Under the pieces are notes generated by a model, which saw only the letters and a list, made by a program, of their open reading frames with translations, was not told the DNA's origin and did not search any database. A stretch of DNA of 64,000 nt from Gemmobacter sp. (GTDB lineage Bacteria; Pseudomonadota; Alphaproteobacteria; Rhodobacterales; Rhodobacteraceae): positions 3,266,501-3,330,500 of the forward strand of contig NZ_JAUCBS010000013.1 of the NCBI RefSeq assembly GCF_034676705.1, written 5' to 3'. A program made the position numbers and the translations under genes. Shown piece after piece: positions 1 through 9,376 of the stretch; the stretch's first letter is position 1, and every line of letters starts with the position of its first letter.

Positions 1-129
1 TCGGTCATCGTCATCTCCGTCTCAGGTTTCAGGTGTCGCAACCCAAACCTTTCCGAAGATCGACGGTGACCGCCAGCGTCGCCATCAGCGTCGCCTGCGG
101 CCTCCTACACCACGCCGTGGGGCACTATC
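1..129 (-). mobile_element. IS256-family element, terminal 129 bp (rest lies left of the window)
   Basis: The first 129 bases are the reverse complement of the start of the complete IS256-type element at 9377-10750, including its terminal inverted repeat, which ends here at 129. The transposase start codon lies at 8-6 on the minus strand, so only its first codons are present. The element is in opposite orientation to the complete copy. Its target duplication cannot be tested because the other end is outside the window. Confidence 0.9.
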
Positions 130-265
130 TGGTTTTATGCACAATGGCCGGAACTCGGCAGTATTTCGGCAATCAGGACACACCTTGACGCGAGGATGGA
201 ATATTCAGTTGTGTCAAAGCGATGGACGTCTGAGGTTTCGGCACGAACTGGGAATTCGATGTTGA

Positions 266-913
266 TTAGCGATAACGCGACTTGGAATATTGTTCCAACA
301 TTTTGTCAGCTTTCAGAATTCTTTCCGCCCAGTCGTCTATGACAGCCTGTCTGGTCGCGGGGTCGGATCGCAGGCGCAGTTCCTCGGTCAGAACCGCCAT
401 CAGGTCCGGCATGAAGGCAAAGAGCGTGTAGTGGTATTCGCGCTTTATCCCGAGGTGGCGCTTGCGGGTCAGACGGTCGAGGTCTGCCCCGAAGGTCTTC
501 GGCCTGCGTCTGGCCAGATCGGCTATCCACCCGTTCAGACGGCCGCCGCGATCTGGCACCGATGCGAGCCGGGCCGACCATGCCAGATGGGCAATATCGT
601 CAGCCGTGAACCAGCCGTCTTCTTCCAGATTCGGTCCACACTCCCGGCGCTGGGCCTCGGTATCCAGCGCGGTTGAAATGCGGGGACCGGCTTCGCAGAA
701 CAAGGGCCAGTGGTATTCGGTGCCGCCGCCGCCCTTCTGGCCGGGCCGTTTGCGGGACATATAGTCCACAAGATTGGGATCAACGCGCGCTTCTCGCTTG
801 ATCCATTTGATCATACCGCTTTTGGTGCTGGGCACCTCGTCTATTGCATCGCGGCGGGCAAGGTCGGCCACCTCGCCTGCCGTGAACCATTCGTGCGGGT
901 TGTCACGCCCCAT
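266..913 (-). CDS. Protein with two tandem Mu-transposase-like DNA-binding units
   Basis: A 215-residue protein of unknown function. It contains an internal duplication: residues about 8-72 and 100-167 share the pattern WFTA, then a helical segment with ALA/DLA, a GWI/KWI turn, a basic R-x-R segment and a closing EYHY/EYHW-x-LF. Each unit resembles the winged-helix DNA-binding modules at the N-terminus of Mu-type transposases and repressors. This is inference from pattern, not a search. The gene starts just after the stop of the neighbour at 916, so the two form an operon. The neighbour carries a third related unit (WYGAADLEAL). Probably a remnant of a transposable phage or a regulator. The C-terminus is basic and tyrosine/serine-rich with no recognised enzyme motif. 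Confidence 0.6.
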   Translation of the reverse strand: MGRDNPHEWFTAGEVADLARRDAIDEVPSTKSGMIKWIKREARVDPNLVDYMSRKRPGQKGGGGTEYHWPLFCEAGPRISTALDTEAQRRECGPNLEEDGWFTADDIAHLAWSARLASVPDRGGRLNGWIADLARRRPKTFGADLDRLTRKRHLGIKREYHYTLFAFMPDLMAVLTEELRLRSDPATRQAVIDDWAERILKADKMLEQYSKSRYR

Positions 914-915
914 CG

Positions 916-1388
916 TTAGCCCTCTGCCAAGCCAAGCCTGACCAGCACCCTTGCGGCTTCCTCGACCGGGGGCAAGGTGGTGCCAGTGGGGACATGCAGG
1001 GGCAGTTCACGCCATGCGCGGCCCAGATCGCCGCGCGCTTCGCCCTTCATCAGGCGCATCAGGGGCAGCACCCACTGTGGCGCGGTGTTCTCGGGCAGAT
1101 CGGGGGGCGGGGGCATGGCGGGAAGGTCGAACAGGCCGTCCGTGTCGGTGTCGATTTCGGGAAGGTCGATGATCCGGGACAGCAGCGCGTCAAAGGCGCG
1201 CGGTGGCAGCGATGAAACGTGATAGGTAAGCGACTGGCCACGCGGCTTGCGGCGCCAGCCCTCTTTCGCGGCCTTGCGGGCGATGCCCTGGCGGGATGGC
1301 GGCAGGCCGGGAAGGCGCAACGCTTCCAGATCGGCGGCACCATACCATTCGCAGAGTTCCGCCCTGTCGCGCACCACGCGCAACAGTA
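916..1388 (-). pseudogene. Mu-like DNA-binding protein, N-terminus cut by IS
   Basis: About 155 residues remain. The first 50 (WYGAADLEAL, then LPPSRQGIARKAAKEGW) match the look of the HTH domain that opens Mu-family transposases. The rest is acidic and proline-rich, followed by a short helical tail. The reading frame runs straight into the left end of the IS427-group element at about 1389. The apparent TTG start at 1383 is therefore probably not the native one, and the true N-terminus has been lost. It is followed two bases later by the tandem-HTH gene ending at 266. The original product could have been a phage transposase fragment or a regulator; no catalytic DDE core is visible. Confidence 0.55.
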
Positions 1389-2048
1389 GGGCGTGTGGGG
1401 ATTCACAAACGGGGTCTGGTGTGATTCATGCTCTGGATGGATCGCGATGTTCTGACGAATGCCCAATGGGCGAAGATCGAGCCGCACTGTCTGGGTAAGC
1501 CAAGCGACCCTGGCCGCAGCGGGAAGGACAACCGGCTGTTTCTGGAGGCGGTGCTGTGGATCGTGCGCACGGGCAGTCCGTGGCGCGACCTGCCGGAGCG
1601 GTTCGGCAACTGGAACACGGCGTTCCGGCGGTTCCGCGATTGGCGGGAAGCCGATGTTTTCAAGCGTATATTCGATGCGCTGTCGGATGAGCCCGACCTG
1701 GAATATGCCATGATCGACGCGACGATCGTCAAGGTCCACCGTCACGGTCAGGGCGCAAAGGGGGGACGCAGAGCCAGGCCATTGGCCGCTCCAAAGGCGG
1801 CATGACGACCAAGACCCTGGCCCTCACCGACGCCTTGGGCAACCTCGTGCGCTTCCGTCTGATGCCGGGCCAGCGCCATGACAGCGTCGAGGTGCCGCCG
1901 CTGATCGACGGGATCGCTTTCGACGGGCTGATCGCCGACAAGGCCTTCGACAGCAATGCGCTGGTTGTTGAATTGAACGACCGCGGTGCCCGGATCGTGA
2001 TCTCGCAGCACCCCGCCCGTGCGCAAAAGCTCAGGATCGACCCCGACA
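1389..2048 (+). mobile_element. IS5 family (IS427-group) element, 3' end deleted
   Basis: The left end begins near 1389 with the GGGCGTGTGGGGATTCA type terminus common in this group. The two-frame transposase follows. The element stops abruptly where the IS903-like element begins at 2049. The missing 3' part (final catalytic Glu region and right terminal repeat) is not found on the other side of that IS, so sequence was deleted after or during the insertion. Confidence 0.75.
1428..2048 (+). pseudogene. IS427-group transposase, two frames, truncated
   Basis: Frame 1 (1428-1805) gives the N-terminal half, with the characteristic WRDLPERFGNW segment and the first catalytic Asp in MIDATIVK. Frame 2 (from about 1766) continues with QAIGRSKGGMTTK and the second Asp in LIADKAFDS. 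The frame change lies around an A3G6 run at 1757-1765. This is the usual place for programmed frameshifting in IS427-type transposases, so the two frames alone do not prove damage. The 3' truncation at 2048 (after RIDPD) does: the DDE glutamate region is gone and the protein must be inactive. Confidence 0.8.
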
Positions 2049-3098
2049 GGCTCTGTTGCACAAATCCTGTGAGGGATTCATCTCGTGAATCCAGCATGGT
2101 AGCTGTGAGGCATGAGCAGACCGACACCTCCGACCTACAAGACCAGGAACTGGCCGGCCTACAATGAAGCGCTGAAGCGCCGCGGCTCGCTGACGATCTG
2201 GTTCGATCCCGCCATGACATGGGAAGCCGCACCGACCGGCAAGCGCGGGCGGCAGCCCGCCTATGGTGATGCCGCCATCCAAACCTGCCTGACGATGAAG
2301 GTTCTGTTCGGCATGGCGCTTCGACAGACAACCGGGTTTGTTGAGAGCCTCCTGCGCCTGATCGGCCTGGACTGGGCCGTGCCCGACTTCAGCACGCTCA
2401 GCCGCCGCCAGAAGGCGTTGAAGGTGAACATTCCCTACCGGGGTTCCAACGGCCCGTTGCACCTGCTGGTGGACAGCACCGGGATCAAGGTCGAGGGCGA
2501 AGGGGAATGGAACGCCCGCAAGCATGGAGGCACCAAACGCCGGGTTTGGCGCAAGATCCACATCGGGATCGACGAGAAATCCCTAGAAATCCGGGCGGCC
2601 GAGTTCACCACCAGCGACGTGGGCGACGCGCCCATGCTGCCCGAACTGCTGGGCCAGATCCCTCCCGAGCAGGAGATCGCCACTGTCACCGCCGACGGCG
2701 CCTTCGACACCCGCAAGTGCCATGACGCCATCGCGGCCCGTGGCGCGGCGGCGATCATACCGCCCCGCAAGAACGCCAAGCCCTGGAAGCCAGACACCCC
2801 CGGTGCTGTCGCGCGCAACGAAATCCTGCGCACATCGAAGCGCGTCGGGCGGACCATCTGGCGACGATGGAGCGGCTATCACCGCCGAAGCCGCGCCGAA
2901 ACCAAGATGCACTGCGTCAAGCTGCTGGGTCAGCGCCTGTCCGCCCGAGACTTCGACCGTCAGGTTGCGGAGTTCCAGGTCAGGGTTGCCGTGCTCAATG
3001 GCTTCACCGCGCTCGGCATCCCCGTCACAGAGGTCGCGGGATAAGTCTGCCCAGGGAAAGGGGAAGGACAGTCAGCAGCCGATTTGTGCAACAGAGTC
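2049..3098 (+). mobile_element. IS5 family, IS903-like element, copy 1
   Basis: A 1,050-bp element with terminal repeats GGCTCTGTTGCACAAATC on the left and a 17/18 match on the right. It carries a single transposase gene. Its sequence appears identical to copies at 11018-12067 and 17909-18958. The nine bases on each side (2040-2048 and 3099-3107) do not match, so one flank has been replaced since insertion, consistent with the missing 3' end of the IS it entered. Confidence 0.92.
2112..3044 (+). CDS. IS903-like DDE transposase (copy 1)
   Basis: A 310-residue IS5-family transposase. The order is: an N-terminal region typical of the group (KTRNWPAYNEALKRRGSL), a DUF4372/DDE_Tnp_1-like core with VDSTGIK (first Asp), TADGAFDTRKC (second Asp) and a C-terminal YHRRSRAETKM segment carrying the catalytic Glu in the Y-R-E signature. 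It starts 63 bp inside the element. A good start is supported by conservation in all three copies. It appears intact, so it could mobilise all copies in trans. Confidence 0.93.
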   Translation: MSRPTPPTYKTRNWPAYNEALKRRGSLTIWFDPAMTWEAAPTGKRGRQPAYGDAAIQTCLTMKVLFGMALRQTTGFVESLLRLIGLDWAVPDFSTLSRRQKALKVNIPYRGSNGPLHLLVDSTGIKVEGEGEWNARKHGGTKRRVWRKIHIGIDEKSLEIRAAEFTTSDVGDAPMLPELLGQIPPEQEIATVTADGAFDTRKCHDAIAARGAAAIIPPRKNAKPWKPDTPGAVARNEILRTSKRVGRTIWRRWSGYHRRSRAETKMHCVKLLGQRLSARDFDRQVAEFQVRVAVLNGFTALGIPVTEVAG

Positions 3099-3667
3099 GT
3101 GAAAATGGAGAACGCGGAGTGCGGAATGTTCTCGAGGCCGCTCTCATTGCTCAAACCCAGCCACGTCATACCTCTATGAAAATTGAACTCGGCACGGATG
3201 AGAGGGGCCTGTTCTCGCTCTTAGCGATCCTGCGCTACCGCAGTCTGCCCTGACAAGCATCGCAATCATAACCCTCTGTGTTTTGCTACTTCACACCCCG
3301 GCGGGCGGGTTTAGAGAATGCAGCATTGCAGCACGCGCGCAAGCTGAGTGGCGGGTAAGGTCCGACTTTGCGAGCGTCGCTCAGATCAGTTGCCCAAGGA
3401 TGGGCTTGCATGATGCACGGCATCCGCGTTAGCTTTCGTCCAGGACTTGGCTGGAACGTCTTGCTGTGCGAGCAGATGTTCATATCCCCTGTGAGCCGCA
3501 CATTCGCACAGCGTCGCGCCAGTATTTGCGCTATGCCATGCTGCTCAGGACTGCGCCAATGCCCTATACCGCGCTCCATCGATACCCGAACGCCGCCATG
3601 CGCTTCTCTGTAACGCATTGGAATTGCTCCGTAGAGTTCGTGCATCTCCAAAGGTCACGTCACGACG
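3099..3667. other. 569-bp gap with no recognisable gene
   Basis: Between the IS903-like copy 1 and the recombinase companion gene. I see several short open frames but none with a convincing start, codon bias or recognisable product. The left boundary is a deletion or rearrangement junction because the IS lacks a target duplication here. The region may hold the promoter for the recombinase pair and degraded gene remains. Confidence 0.5.
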
Positions 3668-3853
3668 ATGGCACGGCAACCGAACACCAGTCACAAGACG
3701 GAAGCGCAGAGCGGCAAGCCCGAACTGATGCTAGTGACCGCATCGGATGGCCGCGATCCTCGGCTGGTCGCTCTGGTCCGCCTTCTCGCGCGCCGGGCCG
3801 CACGCGGCCTCTACGAGCAGCAGTTGAAGGATCATCGGCCGCCGCACCCTTGA
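3668..3853 (+). CDS. Small basic protein preceding serine recombinase
   Basis: A 61-residue protein. Its centre, DPRLVALVRLLARRAARGLYEQQ, closely resembles DPRLLRLVDFLARQAARDCYAEE in the small gene before the second recombinase at 25448. The two have diverged far more than the recombinases themselves, which are identical. A single amphipathic basic helix dominates. It sits 19 bases upstream of the recombinase start, suggesting an operon. Small genes of this sort often precede large serine recombinases in alphaproteobacterial islands and may act as a directionality or accessory factor, but that role is inference. No enzyme motif is present. Confidence 0.65.
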   Translation: MARQPNTSHKTEAQSGKPELMLVTASDGRDPRLVALVRLLARRAARGLYEQQLKDHRPPHP

Positions 3854-3872
3854 ACACTGTGGAGGCCTGACC

Positions 3873-5534
3873 ATGCGCGTTGCCATCTACGCCCGCTATT
3901 CGTCGGACAACCAGCGCGAGGCGTCCATCGCCGACCAGTTTCGCATGTGCCGCCTACGGGCGGAGAAGGAAGGCTGGACGGTGGTCGAGGAGTATTCCGA
4001 TCACGCCATCTCCGGCTCCAGCATGATCCAGCGTCCCGGCATCCAGGCGGTGATCATGGATTCCGCGCGAGGCCGGTTCGACATGATCCTGGCCGAGGCG
4101 CTCGACCGGATCAGCCGGGATCAAGAGGACATTGCCGGCATCTACAAGCGCATGCGCTATGCGGACGTGAAGATGTTCACCCTGTCCGAGGGCGAGATCA
4201 GCGAGTTGCATGTTGGCCTCAAGGGCACGATGAACGCCCTGTTCCTGAAAGATCTGGCCGACAAGACGCGCCGCGGACAGCGCGGCCGCGTCGAGGCCGG
4301 CAAGTCGGGCGGCGGCAATTCCTACGGCTATGACGTGGTGAAGAAGTTCGATGCCAATGGTGAGCCCGTCCGTGGCGACCGCACCATCAACGAGGCGCAG
4401 GCCGAGGTTGTGCGTCGCATCTTCCGCGACTACGCGGCCGGCAAGTCGGCCAAGACCATTGCCTTCGCCCTGAACAGGGACCGTATCCCCGCGCCATCAG
4501 GCGGCGACTGGGGGTTCAGCACGATCAACGGCAACCCGAAGCGTGGCAACGGCTTCCTCAACAACGAGATGTATGTCGGCAAGATCGTCTGGAACCGCCA
4601 GCGCTTCGTCAAAGACCCCGATACCGGCAAGCGCCAGGCCCGCCCCAATCCCGAATCCGAATGGGTCATCCAAGAGGCGCCGGAACTGCGCATCCTCGAT
4701 GACGACCTCTGGAACGCGGTGAAGGCAAGGCAGGGCGAGAACCGGACCGAGCGGGACGAGAGCGGCATCGCCGACGTCCGCAAGATGAACTACCGACGCC
4801 GGCCGAAATATCTCTTCTCGGGCCTGACCAAATGCGCCTGCTGCGGCGGCGGCTATTCCGCGATCTCGGCGACCCTGATCGGCTGCTCGACGGCACGGAA
4901 CAAAGGCACCTGCGATAACCGAACCAACATCCGCCGCGACGAATTGGAGACGCGCGTGCTGAATGCGCTTCGCACCAAACTTGTCGATCCCGAACTGTTC
5001 GCCCGCTTCTGCGAGGTGTTCACGCAGGAGATGAACCGACTGCGGATGGAAGGCCGCGCGGGCATCGCAGGGGCCGAGGCGGAGATGGCGAAGATCGACC
5101 GCGAACTGGCCAAGCTGCTGACCGCCATCAAATCCGGCGGGCCGATCGAAGCCATCGTGGAGGACATGAAACGGCTGGAAGGCCGGAAGGCCGAGCTGCG
5201 CTCCTTCCTGGCCGAGGCCGAGGAACCGCCTCCCCTGCTGCATCCCTCGATGGCGCTGCAATACCGCAAGCGGGTCCAGCAGCTCTACGAAGCCTTGCAG
5301 GACGAGGAGGAAGAGAAGCGGATCGAAGCGGCGGACATCCTGCGCTCGCTGGTGGACAAGATCGTGCTGACGCCGGTTGACGGCAAGGTGGAGATCGACG
5401 TTCAGGGCGATCTCGCTGGAATCCTTGAGATTTCCGCACAAACGAAAAACCCCGCCGGAGGGGCGGGGCAATCGCAAGTAAAGATGGTTGCGGGGGCAGG
5501 ATTTGGCCTCAACCGAACAAGCGCAACACTCTGA
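3873..5534 (+). CDS. Large serine recombinase, copy 1
   Basis: A 553-residue site-specific recombinase. The N-terminal resolvase/invertase domain has the catalytic serine at residue 10 in YARYSSDNQ, with the conserved DRISR segment near residue 89. A recombinase domain follows, then a zinc ribbon (CACCGG, later C-x-C pattern around 330-350), then a coiled-coil-rich C-terminal domain. The ATG start has GGAGG upstream. Bases 3882-5505 are identical to 25457-27080. The last residues differ because the C-terminal coding sequence runs antisense into an initiator-tRNA 3' fragment (MVAGAGF) and then into unrelated DNA. Probably the integrase of an island. Whether it is active cannot be told from sequence. 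Confidence 0.9.
   Translation: MRVAIYARYSSDNQREASIADQFRMCRLRAEKEGWTVVEEYSDHAISGSSMIQRPGIQAVIMDSARGRFDMILAEALDRISRDQEDIAGIYKRMRYADVKMFTLSEGEISELHVGLKGTMNALFLKDLADKTRRGQRGRVEAGKSGGGNSYGYDVVKKFDANGEPVRGDRTINEAQAEVVRRIFRDYAAGKSAKTIAFALNRDRIPAPSGGDWGFSTINGNPKRGNGFLNNEMYVGKIVWNRQRFVKDPDTGKRQARPNPESEWVIQEAPELRILDDDLWNAVKARQGENRTERDESGIADVRKMNYRRRPKYLFSGLTKCACCGGGYSAISATLIGCSTARNKGTCDNRTNIRRDELETRVLNALRTKLVDPELFARFCEVFTQEMNRLRMEGRAGIAGAEAEMAKIDRELAKLLTAIKSGGPIEAIVEDMKRLEGRKAELRSFLAEAEEPPPLLHPSMALQYRKRVQQLYEALQDEEEEKRIEAADILRSLVDKIVLTPVDGKVEIDVQGDLAGILEISAQTKNPAGGAGQSQVKMVAGAGFGLNRTSATL
5450..5468 (-). terminator. Rho-independent terminator of a tRNA, embedded in recombinase 3' end
   Basis: A GC-rich hairpin with arms CCCCGCC and GGCGGGG. 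On the minus strand it is followed by TTTTT. It lies just downstream (minus strand) of the tRNA fragment at 5485-5505, so it looks like the native terminator of that tRNA gene, now overlapping the recombinase coding sequence on the other strand. Confidence 0.75.
5485..5505 (-). other. Initiator tRNA 3' fragment (21 nt), attachment-site remnant
   Basis: On the minus strand this reads as the end of the T-arm and acceptor stem with CCA (AAATCCTGCCCCCGCAACCA). It matches the 3' end of bacterial initiator tRNA-Met. The similarity to copy 2 stops at 5505, inside the T-arm. Likely an attachment-site remnant or a rearrangement junction. Confidence 0.7.
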
Positions 5535-5593
5535 GACCGTTTGATCGCACCTATCCTGCCATACTCATTCCATCGTAGGTCTTTCGCCTTCGC

Positions 5594-6838
5594 TCATTGG
5601 CCAAGGGCAATGGCAAGTGCCGCGGGGGCAGAACACTGACTTGGAGTCGGACAGTCGATGAGTTTCATCAAAGGGTCAATCAACGAACCAGCTTCCTCAC
5701 CAAGACCAAGGCGGTGCAACTCGCCACGCAGGTTGATCTCTTTTGGCCGAAAGCCTGCGAAGACCATCTTTTCACCATAACTTACAGCGTCGTCTTTGCT
5801 CCGCAATGGATCGATAATCTCGCCTTGCTCCGTCTGAACAAATTTCAACCAAAGCTTCTTGTAGGCTTCTGAAGCTATCGCCAACACGTGCTCATCCGTT
5901 ACGGAAAAACGTGGTGGGCAGGCATCTGCACCACTGGCACAAAGCGCCTCGTCGGTCGGAAGCTCCAATTTTCGGATTTCAATCAAGGCTTGCAGAACTG
6001 ACGATTCGCCAATCTCGCGGCGATCATCACTTGCGAGTTCGACAGCTTCCATCCCGATCGCGTCCCGGATCGCCTTCAAATCCTGAACGACCCCGGAAAT
6101 CGCGCGCCGCTTCTGGATGACGGCATCATCGGTCATTTCGCCCTGAGAAAATCTCGCGCGCAACCTTGCGTCCACCTCGCTTTGGCCGCTGTTCTCGCCT
6201 TCATCGCCTGTCGGCTGCGATGCATCGTTGCCATCAGGAACCGGTTCGGCATCGGTGACGGGTCGAACAGTTGCGATTTCATCGGTGTTCGGCGCGATCT
6301 GCTTTTCAGAAACCGGAGCAGTTAGCCAGAGCAAGCAGCCCACTGCAAACATCAAGACAAGCAATGATGCTAAACCGTACCGGGCCATGATCGGGCCGCG
6401 TGTCCGGAAGCGGGCTGCAGGTTTGTCAACATCTTGGTCCGGAGCGAAGACAACGTTTGGCTCGAGGCGAACCATCCACTTGTCGAGACCATGGCGCAAG
6501 ACTGCCCGCGCGTCCCCGACAGATGTGGCATTCTGGGCAGCAGAAAGTAAAGCTGGCAAGTCGTTCCGATGAAGCGAATACAATTCCGCAGTCAGGCGGG
6601 TCTCGGACTGCTTGGAAAGCGGCCGGGGAAGCATTAAGGCAAGGGTCTCTTCTACTCCGCGGCCGGCCGCAGTGACCTTTTCCACGATACCGATTCCCCC
6701 TTTCGGGCTGCCGCTGCGCAGCGTGGACAATAACTGTTCTGCTTGCGCCTTGGTCTCTCTCGTCGGCGCCGAGCCACTGAACGCGGTTTCGTACCCCATG
6801 TTCCGAAAGCGGCCTGTGCGCAAGACAAGCCGCGTCAT
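5594..6838 (-). CDS. Gene D of GTPase operon: membrane protein of unknown function
   Basis: A 414-residue protein I do not recognise. I chose ATG at 6838 because it overlaps the stop of gene C by four bases (ATGA); a TTG three codons upstream is also in frame. The first 140 residues look helical and soluble (MTRLVLRTGRFRNMGYETAF at the start). One transmembrane segment follows near residues 152-172 (YGLASLLVLMFAVGCLLWLT), then an acidic proline/aspartate-rich linker, then a helical domain of about 190 residues with CASGADACPP and CPTPSQCS cysteine pairs. The cysteines suggest this last domain is outside the cytoplasm. Last gene of the A-B-C-D operon. It may couple the GTPase to the envelope. 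Function unknown. Confidence 0.75.
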   Translation of the reverse strand: MTRLVLRTGRFRNMGYETAFSGSAPTRETKAQAEQLLSTLRSGSPKGGIGIVEKVTAAGRGVEETLALMLPRPLSKQSETRLTAELYSLHRNDLPALLSAAQNATSVGDARAVLRHGLDKWMVRLEPNVVFAPDQDVDKPAARFRTRGPIMARYGLASLLVLMFAVGCLLWLTAPVSEKQIAPNTDEIATVRPVTDAEPVPDGNDASQPTGDEGENSGQSEVDARLRARFSQGEMTDDAVIQKRRAISGVVQDLKAIRDAIGMEAVELASDDRREIGESSVLQALIEIRKLELPTDEALCASGADACPPRFSVTDEHVLAIASEAYKKLWLKFVQTEQGEIIDPLRSKDDAVSYGEKMVFAGFRPKEINLRGELHRLGLGEEAGSLIDPLMKLIDCPTPSQCSAPAALAIALGQ

Positions 6839-9324
6839 GGCATACAAGCTTTTGGCAAAGCTGCATTGTCAGGTGGCGGCATGGGCTTGGCAGGGATGAT
6901 AGTGACGGTTAAATCGCTACTGGTGTTGGGCGGATCTTGCTCCACCAACCGGATAGCGACGCTCCAATCCTTATCTCGCAAGTCGTCCCAAGAATTCACT
7001 ATCCCCGATCCGATCGAGCCAACCCAATTCGTTTCGCCCCAAAACAGACCCTTCTCTGTCAAGCTCACACTGATCCGAGGCGCTGCCTCAAGGATCACGG
7101 CTTGCGGGATATCAACCCTAGCTAAGACTTTTTTTGCACGCGTGTCGACCTCTGTCTGCCGTAAACTATCCTGCAATCTGACTTCCAATACCGCTTCCTT
7201 GACACCGCGAGCGCCTCTCAGGTCACCGGAAATCTTAACCTCGCGAATCTGCATCCGCTGCAACCCCTTCAAATGGCTATTCAGCCAGCTTGCAGCGTCC
7301 TTGAATTCGCTACTGTCGCGGTGCTCCCATCGGTGAATCTTGTCAATCTCGACTCTGATGTCATCGAGCCGAGGCCAGCCATTGACCGCAACGGCAAACG
7401 CTTCAGCCCTGTCAAGGAACTGAGCGTAATCATCACATGCAATACGAAGATCGATAGTCTTCAATCGTCTCTGTATTTTCTCTTCAATTCTGCGGGCGGC
7501 TTCGTCCATCTCCGAAGGCGGAGATTCAAGTGTCGACGAGATTTGATCGAGTTGACGCTTGATATCCTTGGCCCCGTCTCTTCGCGTCAGCTTCTGTTCC
7601 ATCCACTTTTCAACGCGGCCATCCAGACTATCGAGTCGTTGGCGAAGATCAGGCATAATCTCGGGCGGGGTCTCCGGACTGCGCGCCGCCGAGAATATCT
7701 CATGGATTGCGGAATTGAAGTCGTTGCTATCAAGCAAGCTATCGATGCGATCCATAATTGCAGAGAATTTCAGCTTGCTTTCATGTTGCGAAATCTCTTG
7801 AGCAAGATCCTCGCAGCGCGGCGCATCTGCAGTGCGCTCCCGGAACTCGGCAATTTCCTGCTGGTTCGGAGTGCCCGACCTGATGTCAACTGCGACTTCC
7901 CATTGACGACATTCCGCTGCCTTCAGGTCGACGCGCAACGCCTCGACCTCCAGATCGGGAAAGAGCCATCTCTGCGACAACACCCATGGCCACGGCTTTG
8001 TCGAAGAAGCGCGTTTCAACAGCCGATCATCTGCGGCAATCAGCGCTGGCAGCGCAGGATTGGCCAGTGCTGTATTTGCCATCGCTTTCTGATCGGTCGC
8101 CACAATGGCCCCAATCCCGCCGCCGACAAGGCAAAAGGCGAGCGCCATGACGCCAGAACCTGTCAAAATCTGTTCTGTCTGCGTGTGTTTCCGCCGACTA
8201 TGCTCCCCTTCGAGCGCCTTCTTCAATTCCAGATCGTCGCCGAAGCGTGGGCGGACATCACGCCACGCAGGCAGGCTCAACCTGCCCGACTGCTGCCGAT
8301 CCAGCAGACGCCAGAAATGCAAGCCACCGCCCGGACTCTGTTGCGCACAGCGTTGCAGAAGAGTGTCGCGCAAAATGCGGTCGGTTCTGTCGGCCAGAAA
8401 CCGCAGCGGCTTCACAAGGTTCAGCGACGGCAACGGGATTCTGGCTGGCAATTCGACCCACTCGCCGCCTTCCGATTGCTGTCGCTGCACGGCTTCACCG
8501 AAGGCAGTCACCGGATAGGCCTGAACCGCGTCCCTTCCGAATCGGTTCCGCAGTTCGCTCAGCAAGTGCAGATGTTCGCTTGCCTCGGGCGTTTCGAGCC
8601 ACTGTTCGAACAGCACCGCATGGCGCGCTTCTTCCTGTGAAAGGCGTTCACGGAACTGTTCGGCGGTTTCGTCTTGCCTCTGAAATCCGTCAAACGGATG
8701 AATGTGGTCCCACTTTGTGACGAGCAGCACCGCAGCGCGGCAGCGCAACCGATCGACAGGCAGGTTCTCCATCACTTGGGCTAGGCGCGAGGACAAAGCT
8801 CTCACTTCGGTGAGCGCCCTGGTGCGCGCCTCCGGGGTGTCGCTTGCGTGCGGGGCCTCGGCGACAAGGATGAGGCCGTCGCGTTCGGACAGAAAGGACC
8901 TTAGGATTGCGGCCTTGTCGTCTTCATTGGTCAGACGGTTGACCAACTCGCCTGCGTGATCTGATATCTCGAGCTCGCGGCGGTTTGCCGCCTGATCACT
9001 TGCAACCGTATCGGTCGGCCCGGACAGCGAAAACGCATAGCGCAGGTTGCCTGCTGTGGAGTCGGTCTGGTCGGGAAGCTTGCCTTCCCGTAGCGCCTCA
9101 AGGGCCGCAGCATAGTCGCGCTCGACGTCTTCGGCAGAGCTCACCGCAACCGCGTCAGAACCCGCTTCCGGCGGCAGCCCGCGCTGAAATTGCGCGTCGA
9201 AGCCGTCGATTTCCGGCCGTCGCGCGGCACCGAGCGCGACAAGGTAGACTGTTTTTCCAGATGCGCGGTGGCCGAAAAGACCGAAACGATAACGAGGTGG
9301 GTCAGACGTGTCGAAATCTGTCAT
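6835..9324 (-). CDS. Gene C: large P-loop GTPase with membrane anchor
   Basis: An 829-residue protein. The N-terminal GTPase domain shows a Walker A/G1 motif GHRASGKT (18-25), G3 as DHAG (122-125) and G4 as TKWD (203-206). It resembles the double-GTPase (DO-GTPase/TRAFAC-like) proteins described from bacterial conflict loci, though that assignment is from pattern only. A transmembrane segment spans about 389-410. The C-terminal half is helical, probably coiled-coil, and ends in a beta-rich segment. The start overlaps the stop of gene B (ATGA) and the stop overlaps the start of gene D, so the genes are translationally coupled. A cytoplasmic GTPase anchored in the inner membrane with a large outer domain is the likely arrangement. 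It is intact, but its upstream partner B is broken by two IS elements, which may also cut off transcription. Confidence 0.8.
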   Translation of the reverse strand: MTDFDTSDPPRYRFGLFGHRASGKTVYLVALGAARRPEIDGFDAQFQRGLPPEAGSDAVAVSSAEDVERDYAAALEALREGKLPDQTDSTAGNLRYAFSLSGPTDTVASDQAANRRELEISDHAGELVNRLTNEDDKAAILRSFLSERDGLILVAEAPHASDTPEARTRALTEVRALSSRLAQVMENLPVDRLRCRAAVLLVTKWDHIHPFDGFQRQDETAEQFRERLSQEEARHAVLFEQWLETPEASEHLHLLSELRNRFGRDAVQAYPVTAFGEAVQRQQSEGGEWVELPARIPLPSLNLVKPLRFLADRTDRILRDTLLQRCAQQSPGGGLHFWRLLDRQQSGRLSLPAWRDVRPRFGDDLELKKALEGEHSRRKHTQTEQILTGSGVMALAFCLVGGGIGAIVATDQKAMANTALANPALPALIAADDRLLKRASSTKPWPWVLSQRWLFPDLEVEALRVDLKAAECRQWEVAVDIRSGTPNQQEIAEFRERTADAPRCEDLAQEISQHESKLKFSAIMDRIDSLLDSNDFNSAIHEIFSAARSPETPPEIMPDLRQRLDSLDGRVEKWMEQKLTRRDGAKDIKRQLDQISSTLESPPSEMDEAARRIEEKIQRRLKTIDLRIACDDYAQFLDRAEAFAVAVNGWPRLDDIRVEIDKIHRWEHRDSSEFKDAASWLNSHLKGLQRMQIREVKISGDLRGARGVKEAVLEVRLQDSLRQTEVDTRAKKVLARVDIPQAVILEAAPRISVSLTEKGLFWGETNWVGSIGSGIVNSWDDLRDKDWSVAIRLVEQDPPNTSSDLTVTIIPAKPMPPPDNAALPKACMP

Positions 9325-9376
9325 GCTTTCTTGCCTGAATTCCTACGTTGACGAAGCCGCCGCCCGAACAGCAGCC

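Noticed and set aside
4497..5477. A 326-codon minus-strand open frame within each serine recombinase copy
   Set aside because: It appears in both copies only because the DNA is identical. No domain is visible and the plus strand is clearly coding.
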